A stretch of 13,000 bases of DNA from Candidatus Methanophagales archaeon. GTDB lineage: Archaea; Halobacteriota; Syntropharchaeia; Alkanophagales; Methanospirareceae. Positions within the stretch are counted from its first letter, which is position 1, and every line of letters starts with the position of its first letter. Where the stretch lies: NCBI GenBank assembly GCA_030617585.1, contig JAUWVD010000012.1, forward strand, positions 1 to 13,000. The letters are read 5' to 3'. The translations under genes and the position numbers were made by a program. Shown here one piece after another: positions 1 through 6,137 of the stretch. Under the pieces are notes generated by a model that did no database searches, had not been told where the DNA came from, and saw only the letters and a list, made by a program, of their open reading frames with translations.

Positions 1-113
1 CCTGCAAGAAGAGAAACAAGGTATGATGCACCAACTAACTGCTCGAAGGTTACACCACCGCCACCTGTTGAGAATGGATTTGATAAGCCCCCTTCAATTG
101 AATTAATACTCAT
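1..113 (-). CDS. N-terminal fragment of an unrecognised protein
   Basis: An open frame starts at an ATG at 111-113 and runs leftwards off the window, so only about 37 residues are visible. It opens MSINSIEGGLSNPFSTGGGG and continues with a hydrophobic stretch (VTFEQLVGASYLVSLLAG). A strong ribosome-binding site, AGGTGA, lies 8 bases upstream of the ATG, and its TGA is also the stop codon of the upstream 66-residue ORF, which suggests translational coupling. The Asn-Pro-Phe-x-Thr-Gly-Gly-Gly-Gly N-terminus followed by a Phe-Glu helix faintly resembles some large nuclease- or defence-associated hypothetical proteins. This is only an impression from a short fragment, and no function is assigned. 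The start is well supported; identity is not. Confidence 0.6.
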   Translation of the reverse strand, partial: MSINSIEGGLSNPFSTGGGGVTFEQLVGASYLVSLLA

Positions 114-122
114 TTAGAAGTT

Positions 123-323
123 TCACCTACATGAACGATAGAAGCGCAATTTCATATAACTTGGTATGCCCGTAATACTTTGTATACCTATCCTTTTGGA
201 CAAATCCTCCCCATTTTCAAACTCGCCCCAATCATTTTCCAAAATCATATCCACTAGTACCTTTTTAGCACCTCTCGCTTTAAATATCTCATTTTGTAGT
301 AACCCTATTAATAATAGCCCCAC
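123..323 (-). CDS. Possible small protein, 66 residues, unknown
   Basis: A 66-codon frame begins with GTG at 321-323 and stops with TGA at 123-125. A weak AGGAT lies about 7 bases before the GTG, and an in-frame TAG just upstream limits extension. The product starts with a hydrophobic stretch (MGLLLIGLL), has an acidic middle and ends in a basic aromatic tail. I recognise no domain. In its favour, its stop codon is embedded in the Shine-Dalgarno of the next gene, a usual operon arrangement. Against it, the start is a GTG with a weak site, the composition is unremarkable, and it lies directly downstream of the fwdC terminator. It could be a degraded remnant or chance. Confidence 0.3.
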   Translation of the reverse strand: MGLLLIGLLQNEIFKARGAKKVLVDMILENDWGEFENGEDLSKRIGIQSITGIPSYMKLRFYRSCR

Positions 324-366
324 AACTTTATCCTAAAATCTCGTGAAAATCTGTGTAATCTTGTGG

Positions 367-396
367 TTAAAAATAAAAGAGGGGCTATGCCCCCTC
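367..396 (-). terminator. Intrinsic-type terminator after fwdC
   Basis: Directly after the fwdC stop codon (399-401), positions 379-396 form a GC-rich hairpin on the minus strand. The GGGGC/GCCCC stem (381-385 with 389-393) has a three-base loop, and the flanking GA/TC pair continues it past one bulged C. It is followed on the minus strand by a T-rich run, TTTTATTTTT (377-368). This fits the end of the fwdDBAC transcript. Archaeal termination depends mainly on the T-tract, so the hairpin may act as 3' protection. Confidence 0.65.
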
Positions 397-398
397 AC

Positions 399-1184
399 TC
401 ACTTAACGTACAGTGTTCCTTTTGCCTTCCTCGCCGTCATTGCGAGATCGCCGCTGTATTTCTTGTATTCCGCACCGTCTATTGATTCCGTACCCTCCAA
501 CTTAAACGAAGGCATCATATCCTGCACCGTACCCTTCACCGTTATCTCACCACTCGTCATATCCGCACCAGGCATAACGGCATCGCCCTCTATAACTATT
601 TTACCGCCGTGCATGTTCAAGCCCGCAAGCATTCTCGCATTTCCCTTTATCACTATCTCGCCACCGCCCATGTACTGTCCGACACACTCATCGGCATTGC
701 CGCCAACCGTCACCTTTCCGCCGGTCATACCAGTCATCTCGCCCCGGTACATAGCACAGAGGTTAGCCCCGGCATCTCCATCTATAACCAGTTCTCCACC
801 TTGCATTTCACGACCTGCCCAGCAATCGGCATTACCCGTTACGGTTATTTTACCGCCGGCCATCATCGCACCGCAGTGCATGTCCACGTCACCGTTAGCC
901 TCTATCTCGCCTGCAGTCATACCATCGCCTATCCGCTTCACACGAGACAAATCGCCGTCCAGCACGATCTTCACATCGTCCGCACTGCTAGCTGTCCCCT
1001 CTACGCTCACATCGAACAGGTCGCCCGTATTCTCTTCTTTGTTGCCCCACCAGACCTGAACCGCCTTTATCTCCGCTTCCGTCTTACCAAACAGTTTATC
1101 CGGAGTCAATGAATCCACCTCAACGGGTATTTTCGCAACTCCGCTCGTAACTTCACTCTTTAACTTCAATTTTATCGTCTGCAT
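399..1184 (-). CDS. fwdC: Formylmethanofuran dehydrogenase subunit C (FwdC/FmdC)
   Basis: This is the beta-helix subunit of tungsten/molybdenum formylmethanofuran dehydrogenase, which interconverts CO2 plus methanofuran with formylmethanofuran in the cytoplasm. The 261-residue protein has a short N-terminal domain (about 1-70). From about 75 to 220 follow tandem rungs of 18-20 residues carrying repeated Gly-Gly-x-(I/V)-x-(V/I) and Gly-(N/D)-Ala blocks. This is the glycine-rich repeat of the FwdC family, related to the GltB C-terminal domain. In characterised complexes FwdC packs on FwdA and holds the scaffold together. Length is normal for a stand-alone FwdC. It is the last gene of the D-B-A-C operon, 23 bases after fwdA, with an excellent AGGAGGA site before its ATG (1182-1184) and a terminator right after its stop. 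Whether the enzyme uses W or Mo cannot be read from this subunit, so fmdC is an equally valid name. Confidence 0.93.
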   Translation of the reverse strand: MQTIKLKLKSEVTSGVAKIPVEVDSLTPDKLFGKTEAEIKAVQVWWGNKEENTGDLFDVSVEGTASSADDVKIVLDGDLSRVKRIGDGMTAGEIEANGDVDMHCGAMMAGGKITVTGNADCWAGREMQGGELVIDGDAGANLCAMYRGEMTGMTGGKVTVGGNADECVGQYMGGGEIVIKGNARMLAGLNMHGGKIVIEGDAVMPGADMTSGEITVKGTVQDMMPSFKLEGTESIDGAEYKKYSGDLAMTARKAKGTLYVK

Positions 1185-1207
1185 TTTTTTCTTTCCTCCT
1201 TCCTATA

Positions 1208-2896
1208 TTAGCTCCTCCAGGGCGCTTTTATCTCATATGGATTCGGCACGTAAGCGTCCTGCACAGCATAATTATTGTATGTCACCGAGTAGTAACGATC
1301 GAACTTATCCTTCAACTTGACCACCATCTCATCTGTCAGCTTATCGTCACATTCAGGCGTCACGAAATACGTCTTTCCAGCAGGTGTCGCAACCACTTCG
1401 CCGTCCTTTACCACTACTTCACCACCTTTTATCGTGTATTTCGTGTTCAAGAACGCTTTCTGTATCTTACCCGCATCTGTTTCTTCTGGCGACATATCAT
1501 AGATCGCAACGTCACCATCCGCACCAACGCCAAGATGCCCCTTGCCGTGCTCGTGCAATCCCAACGCTTTCGCAGCCATAGCTCTTGTTATTATCGCTAT
1601 CTCATATAGGCTATATTCACGGTCTATTGACGGATATATCGCACGGTCGTATATCACCTTGTGCATATCCTCCGCAGACTCATCCCGCCGCTTCTTGCTC
1701 ATCAACATCGAGATAATAATCGGATACCCGATGAACGGACCGGCATTTGGATGGTCGGTTGTGAGTGCGACTTTCCACGGGTCCTTAACCAGCAGTGCCA
1801 ATTCCTGCCCTATTGCCCATTGAATGGTATTTACAGGCGATTTACCGGAATACAAAAACGGTGTTATTCCTGAGCCCGTCTCCAGTTCGACATCGTGGTT
1901 CGTCCATTTTCGGCCTGTTATCTGATACAAACTGTATTCCATCGGGCCGTCTGCGGTCATTGTCGTTGTGTCGCCCAGTATTATCGAGCCGAGGTCTATG
2001 GTCGCATGGTCGTTTTGGTTTATGTAATCTGAAATTGCATCTGCCTTCGACTCAAAATCACCCCAGTTCGTGCCGCCGTAAGAATGGAACTGTGTATGTG
2101 TAGTGTGCATAACCTGCCGGTCTTTCGCCGGTTTTATGTCTTTCACGAGATCATAAGTCTCCTTTGTTATTTCGAAGTTCCCCGGATGACCGAGCATGTT
2201 CGTATGCACATGGATAGAGTGAGGCATATCGAACTTTTCATTCGCCTCTGCTAAGCCCTTTATTATCTCTGCCGGTGTAACATCGAACGTAGGCACGGTA
2301 TCATTCAAACTGCAGTTCTTTCCCCAGCCCCACGCCTCAGTTCCGCCGGGATTCACGATTTTCACACCGAATCCCTTTGTTGCCTTTATCATCCACGCGA
2401 TATATGCCGCTAGCAGGTCCATATCCCCGCTCTTCACATACTCCATCTTCATCCAGTTGTTGTCAAGGAGCGGTAATGCCGCATTATCCAATATTGGAAT
2501 GTCTACCAGCTCTTCATGCGTATGTCTTGCTGCAAGAGGTGGCATTGCCGCTTCCATCACAAATGTATAGCCCATCCTCGCATACCGATAGCCAGTAGCG
2601 AACGTATTAGGTATCGAATAACCGGATTGCGGCCTGCAAACCTTCGTCTTTGCCTCTACGCCCTTCCTTCCGTCTTCTGGCCGGAACAGCCGTCCCGAAT
2701 TGACTTTACCGCCTGCAATGTGAGAATGGATGTCCACACCACCTGGCATTACTACTCTGCCCTCTGCGTCTATCACCTTTGGATTCTTCACTGATTCAAC
2801 TACTTTACCGTCACGAATGCAAATGTCCTTCTTCTCGCCCTTAACGCCATTTAGCGGGTCATAAACCACTCCGTTCTTTATTAATACTTCTGCCAT
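1208..2896 (-). CDS. fwdA: Formylmethanofuran dehydrogenase subunit A (FwdA/FmdA)
   Basis: FwdA is the amidohydrolase-type subunit, a binuclear-metal centre that condenses formate produced by FwdBD with methanofuran, or hydrolyses formylmethanofuran in the oxidative direction. The 562 residues match the family length. Visible amidohydrolase-superfamily features are the His-x-His of the DIHSH motif (H57, H59), a lysine near 179 in GVKIVNPGG corresponding to the carboxylated metal-bridging lysine, HVH near 229-231, HTTH near 264-267, and the essential Asp at 381 in TTDHPNAGP. All expected metal ligands appear intact. The ATG (2894-2896) follows the fwdB TAA by one base, so its purine-rich site GGGGGG lies inside the last fwdB codons, indicating translational coupling. 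W- and Mo-isoenzymes share this subunit type, so fmdA is an alternative name. Confidence 0.95.
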   Translation of the reverse strand: MAEVLIKNGVVYDPLNGVKGEKKDICIRDGKVVESVKNPKVIDAEGRVVMPGGVDIHSHIAGGKVNSGRLFRPEDGRKGVEAKTKVCRPQSGYSIPNTFATGYRYARMGYTFVMEAAMPPLAARHTHEELVDIPILDNAALPLLDNNWMKMEYVKSGDMDLLAAYIAWMIKATKGFGVKIVNPGGTEAWGWGKNCSLNDTVPTFDVTPAEIIKGLAEANEKFDMPHSIHVHTNMLGHPGNFEITKETYDLVKDIKPAKDRQVMHTTHTQFHSYGGTNWGDFESKADAISDYINQNDHATIDLGSIILGDTTTMTADGPMEYSLYQITGRKWTNHDVELETGSGITPFLYSGKSPVNTIQWAIGQELALLVKDPWKVALTTDHPNAGPFIGYPIIISMLMSKKRRDESAEDMHKVIYDRAIYPSIDREYSLYEIAIITRAMAAKALGLHEHGKGHLGVGADGDVAIYDMSPEETDAGKIQKAFLNTKYTIKGGEVVVKDGEVVATPAGKTYFVTPECDDKLTDEMVVKLKDKFDRYYSVTYNNYAVQDAYVPNPYEIKAPWRS

Positions 2897-2897
2897 T

Positions 2898-4202
2898 TTA
2901 CTTGCCCCCCTTTTCTTTTATCGCACGCACTTCGTCCAGTATCCGCTTCAGTATCTCCTCATCTTCTGGATATTCTGAATCGATTAACTTACGCAGCCGT
3001 ATAGGTATATTATCCATCCGGTAGACGTTTCCCTCTGCTTCCACACCACTTACTGCAGCCGGAAAGACGACATCTGCAAATTCCGTTGTCGGATTCGGGA
3101 ATGGATCTATCTGAATGACCGGAATCTTAGCGAGGTGCTTTATTGACTCACCCGGGAAATGTGCGCCTGGGTCCGAAGCGATTATCAATGCCGCATCACA
3201 CTCTTGCCTGATTAAAAGGTCCGTAGCCGATAGCTCACCCGGGTTGTACCATGCGTAACCGCGAGTTAAATCAACGGCAAATGGGAATCCCGTCTCCCAC
3301 GTGCAGACCTGATTGATCCCTGCTACGTTGTAATGTCCTCGCATTGGCGTTATAGTGAACTTGGTGTGTGTATGCGCTGCTCTCGTCAATTGTATCGCAT
3401 TCACGATGTTGTTGTGCCTTGCTCCAGTGTGCGTCACACCCATCCCGAAGAATGTTGCCCCGAACTTCGCTCCTTTCATCATCTCCGCGGTCTCTAACAA
3501 GTCCTTCTTCGACACACCGCCTACCTCGTCCGGTACTACGTCCTCATGCCCGTACAGGATAGCCCTCAAGGCAGAGAATATCAGATAATCTTTACCTTGG
3601 TCTAATTGTAAGAATACGTCCGCCATCTTCGACGTCTTTGTCGCCCGAACATCAACAACGACAAGTTTCTTCGCCTTTTTGCCCTCTTCTGTCCAAAACC
3701 CCTTCGAGACATAGGAGTATCGCTTCATGTGGTTAGCATGCGCCTCCGCAGGGTTAGCACCCCAGTATATGATGACGTCTGCACGGTTCTTCACCTCTCC
3801 AAGTGTGCATGAAGGCAGCCCAACATCTTGAATCGCCAGCACGGAAGGGCCATGACATACTGAAGCGGTATTATCCATAACAGCACCTAGCTCCTCTGCA
3901 AGTTCTACTCCCACTTTATCCGCTTCACAAACCGTAGAACTCCAGCCATATAGTAGCGGTCTTCGCGATGCCGCTAATATCTCCGCCGCCTTCTTTATCG
4001 CTTCGTCGTAAGAGCAGTCCTTGAGCTCGCCATTTACTCTTATCGCAGGGCTCTTTATCCGGTTGTGCCCCATTAACTTGCTCTTCCCTACAGAACATGC
4101 CCCTCTCTTCACCTTCGTCACTTTGTTGTCTTCTACTTCTACCACTATATCGTCGCATACACAGCCACACAAAGAGCATACAACATCCGTAACTTCTACC
4201 AT
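2898..4202 (-). CDS. fwdB: Formylmethanofuran dehydrogenase subunit B (FwdB/FmdB)
   Basis: FwdB is the molybdopterin-dependent catalytic subunit that reduces CO2 to formate (or the reverse) at a W- or Mo-bis-pterin centre. The 434-residue protein has an N-terminal [4Fe-4S] motif with Cys at 9, 12, 16 and 36 (an extra Cys sits at 14). The rest is a molybdopterin oxidoreductase fold. The likely metal-ligand cysteine is C116 in the SVCHGP motif, followed by H117. It is encoded by TGT, so this is a cysteine and not a selenocysteine isoform. The ATG (4200-4202) has a strong AGGAGG site, and fwdD ends 16 bases upstream. Electron-transfer partners FwdF and FwdG (polyferredoxins) are not in this operon. 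Mo versus W specificity is undetermined. Confidence 0.95.
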   Translation of the reverse strand: MVEVTDVVCSLCGCVCDDIVVEVEDNKVTKVKRGACSVGKSKLMGHNRIKSPAIRVNGELKDCSYDEAIKKAAEILAASRRPLLYGWSSTVCEADKVGVELAEELGAVMDNTASVCHGPSVLAIQDVGLPSCTLGEVKNRADVIIYWGANPAEAHANHMKRYSYVSKGFWTEEGKKAKKLVVVDVRATKTSKMADVFLQLDQGKDYLIFSALRAILYGHEDVVPDEVGGVSKKDLLETAEMMKGAKFGATFFGMGVTHTGARHNNIVNAIQLTRAAHTHTKFTITPMRGHYNVAGINQVCTWETGFPFAVDLTRGYAWYNPGELSATDLLIRQECDAALIIASDPGAHFPGESIKHLAKIPVIQIDPFPNPTTEFADVVFPAAVSGVEAEGNVYRMDNIPIRLRKLIDSEYPEDEEILKRILDEVRAIKEKGGK

Positions 4203-4218
4203 TTTTTCCTTTTTCCTC

Positions 4219-4599
4219 CTAGCCCATATACGTCTGCATCAATTCTTTTACATGCAGAACTTTATCGCCTGTCTTCTCTATCTCCGCATCTATGCCCTTA
4301 TACGAGGGCATACCGGCACCGTGCGTATCCCCACTGACGAGAGCATTTGCCCAGGGACCCATAGGCATAAAAGCTATCCCTTCCGGAGTTCCCGCATCTT
4401 CTTTCGCTTTCACTATCACTTCGCCATAACTCGTTTTCACCTTCACCGACTCATCAGCAGCCACACCCAGTTTATCCATATCCGCTTTGTTCAGATCACA
4501 TCGTGCCACTTCTTCAAAGTACTCTTCAGACATCTTGCTGTCTAAATTTCGACCTTGAACAGTTGTTCTTCCACTTATTAAATTCACTTTTGTTCCCAT
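4219..4599 (-). CDS. fwdD: Formylmethanofuran dehydrogenase subunit D (FwdD/FmdD)
   Basis: FwdD is the molybdopterin-dinucleotide-binding subunit, homologous to the C-terminal domain of formate dehydrogenase-type enzymes, which completes the active-site shell of FwdB. Starting at the ATG at 4597-4599 gives 126 residues, beginning MGTKVNLISGRTTVQG. A longer frame from 4632 would add 11 residues, but it would place the start inside the TATA box at 4631-4642 and adds a non-family N-terminus, so I prefer the shorter one. Recognisable elements are the N-terminal beta-strand with SGRTTVQG, and the GIAFMPMGPWANAL and THGAGMPSYKG segments typical of FwdD. No Shine-Dalgarno is visible. With the TATA box about 37 bases upstream, the mRNA would have a leader of only about 12 bases, as expected for the first gene of an archaeal operon. 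Confidence 0.92.
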   Translation of the reverse strand: MGTKVNLISGRTTVQGRNLDSKMSEEYFEEVARCDLNKADMDKLGVAADESVKVKTSYGEVIVKAKEDAGTPEGIAFMPMGPWANALVSGDTHGAGMPSYKGIDAEIEKTGDKVLHVKELMQTYMG

Positions 4600-4629
4600 T
4601 TTTATCCATTTATATCTCGTACAAACAAA

Positions 4630-4643
4630 CATTTAAATATATC
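4630..4643 (-). promoter_or_regulatory. TATA box of the fwdDBAC operon
   Basis: On the minus strand, ATATATTTAAATG forms an archaeal TATA-like element centred about 37 bases upstream of the preferred fwdD ATG (4599). It would place transcription start near 4611. No other TATA-like element lies between it and the gene. The upstream purine-rich stretch could serve as a BRE but is not a clear match. Confidence 0.5.
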
Positions 4644-4761
4644 GGAATTTCTTTTTCGTAACAAATCAAATGATTGCGGTAGAGAGTTCAGCACTGAATG
4701 AGGAGTTTCATCATGACCTTTGGGTGATATGCAGAACTGCCAGGGCCATCATATTTTTCCT

Positions 4762-4817
4762 CGATACTTTTAAAGTCTATAATGCTTAGATGTAGTTGAA
4801 AACATATAAAAGTATCG
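4762..4817. promoter_or_regulatory. Divergent TATA-like motifs in an 11-bp inverted repeat
   Basis: CGATACTTTTA at 4762-4772 is perfectly complementary to TAAAAGTATCG at 4807-4817, with 34 bases between. Each arm contains a TATA-like element reading outward: CATATAAAAG on the plus strand and CTTTAAAAG on the minus strand. The plus-strand element is preceded by GAAAA, which could act as a BRE. The arrangement suits a divergent promoter or a dimeric regulator site. The plus-strand promoter would start RNA near 4830, upstream of the hairpin cluster. Confidence 0.35.
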
Positions 4818-4829
4818 TAAAGCTGTTTG

Positions 4830-4990
4830 ATTATGGAATTATGGAACAGCCTCTTAAGTCCTTAAGCTGCGGGAATCGATCCCTCACTGCGAAGCGTTTT
4901 TCCGTAAACGCTTTTTCTAAAAGGGTTTGCTTACTACTCCTAGCCTTTATCCGCTTCGACATCCCGCTAACCGAATACTTCGGCGGCTAG
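4830..4990 (+). ncRNA. Candidate structured RNA or leader upstream of tyrS
   Basis: Several complementary segments nest in this stretch. GCGGGA (4869-4874) pairs with TCCCGC (4962-4967). Inside it, CGAAGCG (4890-4896) pairs with CGCTTCG (4952-4958), which is followed directly by ACA. Within that, 4904-4909 pairs with 4925-4930 and 4911-4915 with 4919-4923. A competing, perfect 8-bp hairpin, AAGCGTTT (4892-4899) with AAACGCTT (4906-4913), runs into a T-tract and looks like a terminator. A further CCGAA/TTCGG hairpin sits at 4971-4983. The stretch could be a small RNA or an attenuator-like leader of tyrS. A helix followed by ACA recalls H/ACA guide RNAs, but the loop geometry does not fit well. 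No known family is recognised. Confidence 0.25.
4892..4917 (+). terminator. Hairpin plus T-tract, possible terminator
   Basis: AAGCGTTT at 4892-4899 and AAACGCTT at 4906-4913 form a perfect 8-bp stem with a six-base loop, and the plus strand continues to a run of five Ts in total (4912-4916). It has the form of an intrinsic terminator for a plus-strand transcript starting near 4830. No protein gene is clearly upstream. It may terminate a small RNA or attenuate a long tyrS leader. Confidence 0.35.
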
Positions 4991-5012
4991 TTTATAAAGA
5001 TAATTTAATACC
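4991..5012 (+). promoter_or_regulatory. TATA box candidates for tyrS
   Basis: TTTATAAAG (4991-4999) and TAATTTAATA (5002-5011) are both plausible archaeal TATA boxes on the plus strand. They predict transcription starts around 5020-5037 and a leader of roughly 50-70 bases before the tyrS ATG at 5090. The two overlap closely, so I cannot choose between them. Confidence 0.35.
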
Positions 5013-5059
5013 CCTAATTATAATGGTAATAAGATGCGGAATCACCCAATTTGTACCAT

Positions 5060-5079
5060 AAAGAAAGAAAGAAAGAAAG
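5060..5079 (+). repeat. Tetranucleotide repeat (AAAG)5 before tyrS
   Basis: Five perfect AAAG units occupy 5060-5079, ending 10 bases before the tyrS ATG. The tract replaces a normal Shine-Dalgarno region and could give weak purine-rich contact with 16S rRNA. Unit number could vary by replication slippage. It would be translated only if the upstream in-frame TTG at 5051 were used. Confidence 0.7.
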
Positions 5080-5089
5080 AACAAAAACA

Positions 5090-6046
5090 ATGACAGAAAG
5101 CGAACCAATGAGGATATTGGAACGGAATGTAGAGGAGCTAATAACAAAGGGCGAGTTAGAAGAGCTATTATCGTCAAAGAAGAAGCCAAGAGCGTATGTA
5201 GGCTATGAGCCAAGTGGTCGTGTCCACATCGGGCATTTACCTATACTAAACAAGCTGAAAGAACTGCAGCGTTTCGGCTTTCACATAATCGTGCTCCTTG
5301 CTGATCTGCATGCATATCTAAACGAAAAAGGTAGCCTGGAGCAGATACGGGAGATAGCAGAGTATAATAAGCGCTGTTTCGCCGCTGCTGGCTTAACTGA
5401 CGAGACAGAATTCATTTTTGGGTCTTCTTTCCAATTGGACAACGAATATATGATGAATGTATTAAAGCTTGCCACAGTGACGACGGAAAAGAGGGCGAAG
5501 AGGAGCATGGATGAACTCTCAAGGAGCAAGGAAGACAGGAAAGTATCTCAGACGATATATCCACTGATGCAAGCAGTAGATATAGCATACCTTGATATAG
5601 ATGTAGCAGTAGGCGGGATAGACCAGCGGAAGATACATATGCTTTCGCGCGAGAACATACCGAAGTTGGGCTTCAAAGCACCTATTTGTATACACATGCC
5701 GCTATTAATCGGATTGGATGGTGAGAAGATGTCCTCCTCATTGGGCAATTACATTGCGGTGGACGAGCCTGCAAAAAGCGTAGAGAAGAAGATAATGAGC
5801 GCTTTTTGTCCTGCCAAGATCGCAGAGGGCAATCCCATACTGCAAATATACAAGCATACTATATTCCCCGCTGTAGGTAAAGTGACAATAGAAAGAAAAG
5901 ACAAATACGGTGGCAATATAACTGCTAATAGCTACGAGGAGCTCGAACTCGATTATTTACACGAGCGGTTACATCCGTTAGATGTAAAGACAAACGCAGT
6001 GCGGTATTTAAATGATGTTTTAGCGCCTATGATGGATTTGAAATAG
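5090..6046 (+). CDS. tyrS: Tyrosyl-tRNA synthetase, archaeal type
   Basis: This class I aminoacyl-tRNA synthetase charges tRNA-Tyr in the cytoplasm. Using the ATG at 5090 gives 318 residues, close to the roughly 306 of Methanocaldococcus TyrRS. Class I signatures are HIGH at 46-49 and KMSSS at 213-217. Tyrosine-pocket residues equivalent to those of M. jannaschii TyrRS are present: Y36, Y157, Q161, D164 and Q179. The short archaeal/eukaryotic form lacks the bacterial S4-like C-terminal domain. A longer frame from a TTG at 5051 would translate the AAAG repeat into a Lys/Arg/Glu-rich tail not found in the family, so I reject it. A second internal ATG at 5108 is also possible and is close to the usual N-terminus. 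No strong Shine-Dalgarno is seen. The gene stands alone, with topA following after 91 bases that include a possible TATA box. Confidence 0.95.
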   Translation: MTESEPMRILERNVEELITKGELEELLSSKKKPRAYVGYEPSGRVHIGHLPILNKLKELQRFGFHIIVLLADLHAYLNEKGSLEQIREIAEYNKRCFAAAGLTDETEFIFGSSFQLDNEYMMNVLKLATVTTEKRAKRSMDELSRSKEDRKVSQTIYPLMQAVDIAYLDIDVAVGGIDQRKIHMLSRENIPKLGFKAPICIHMPLLIGLDGEKMSSSLGNYIAVDEPAKSVEKKIMSAFCPAKIAEGNPILQIYKHTIFPAVGKVTIERKDKYGGNITANSYEELELDYLHERLHPLDVKTNAVRYLNDVLAPMMDLK

Positions 6047-6086
6047 CCATGAAAATCTTTGACAAGACGGTTATTTTTAAATTTAG

Positions 6087-6093
6087 TTTATAA
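6087..6093 (+). promoter_or_regulatory. Possible TATA box of topA
   Basis: TTTATAA at 6087-6093 lies about 45-50 bases upstream of the topA ATG, in an AT-rich gap between tyrS and topA. It predicts a transcription start near 6115 and a short leader carrying the GGAGAGGT ribosome site (6127-6134). An alternative AT-rich box is at 6071-6084. Confidence 0.35.
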
Positions 6094-6137
6094 GGGCCTA
6101 GGAAATAATACGTTAATATCCTAATCGGAGAGGTCAA

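Larger units (their letters stand above)
4600..5089. other. Intergenic region between fwdD and tyrS
   Basis: About 490 bases lie between the divergent fwdD and tyrS genes without a convincing protein gene. From left to right it holds the fwd TATA box (4630-4643) and a 39-codon ATG frame of doubtful reality (4670-4789). Next come an 11-bp inverted repeat overlapping two divergent TATA-like sequences (4762-4772 and 4807-4817) and a dense set of potential RNA hairpins (about 4845-4990). Then follow AT-rich TATA candidates for tyrS (4991-5012) and a short (AAAG)5 tract (5060-5079). A TTG-initiated 64-codon frame covers 4796-4990, but its start overlaps a TATA-like box and it spans the hairpins, so it is probably not coding. 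Confidence 0.6.

Noticed and set aside
343..1112. Long plus-strand frames opposite fwdC (343-1059 and 609-1112).
   Set aside because: They are antisense shadows of fwdC, with its glycine-rich repeats read in reverse. fwdC has a strong ribosome site, operon context and clear family identity.
4219..4632. The longer fwdD start at 4632.
   Set aside because: It would add 11 residues outside the family N-terminus and place the start codon inside the operon's TATA box.
4688..4755. Box C/D guide RNA on the minus strand, with ATGATGG (4746-4752), a perfect ATGATGA (about 4709-4715) and a CTGA.
   Set aside because: The spacing is wrong: about 16 bases from the C'-like box to the D box where archaeal guides usually have about 12, the D' box is CTGC, and no terminal stem is visible. 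Possible but not supported.
4670..4789. ATG-initiated frame of 39 codons on the plus strand.
   Set aside because: There is no ribosome-binding site or recognised similarity, and it overlaps one arm of the inverted repeat. Its length is within chance for a sequence of this composition.
4865..4890. tRNA-like T-arm around GGGAATCGATCCC.
   Set aside because: The loop does not match the TTCRANY consensus, the fifth stem pair fails, and no acceptor stem, D-arm or anticodon arm can be fitted around it.
4796..4990. TTG-initiated 64-codon frame on the plus strand.
   Set aside because: The start codon lies beside a TATA-like box and has no Shine-Dalgarno, and the frame runs through several self-complementary segments, so a structured RNA explains the sequence better than a protein.
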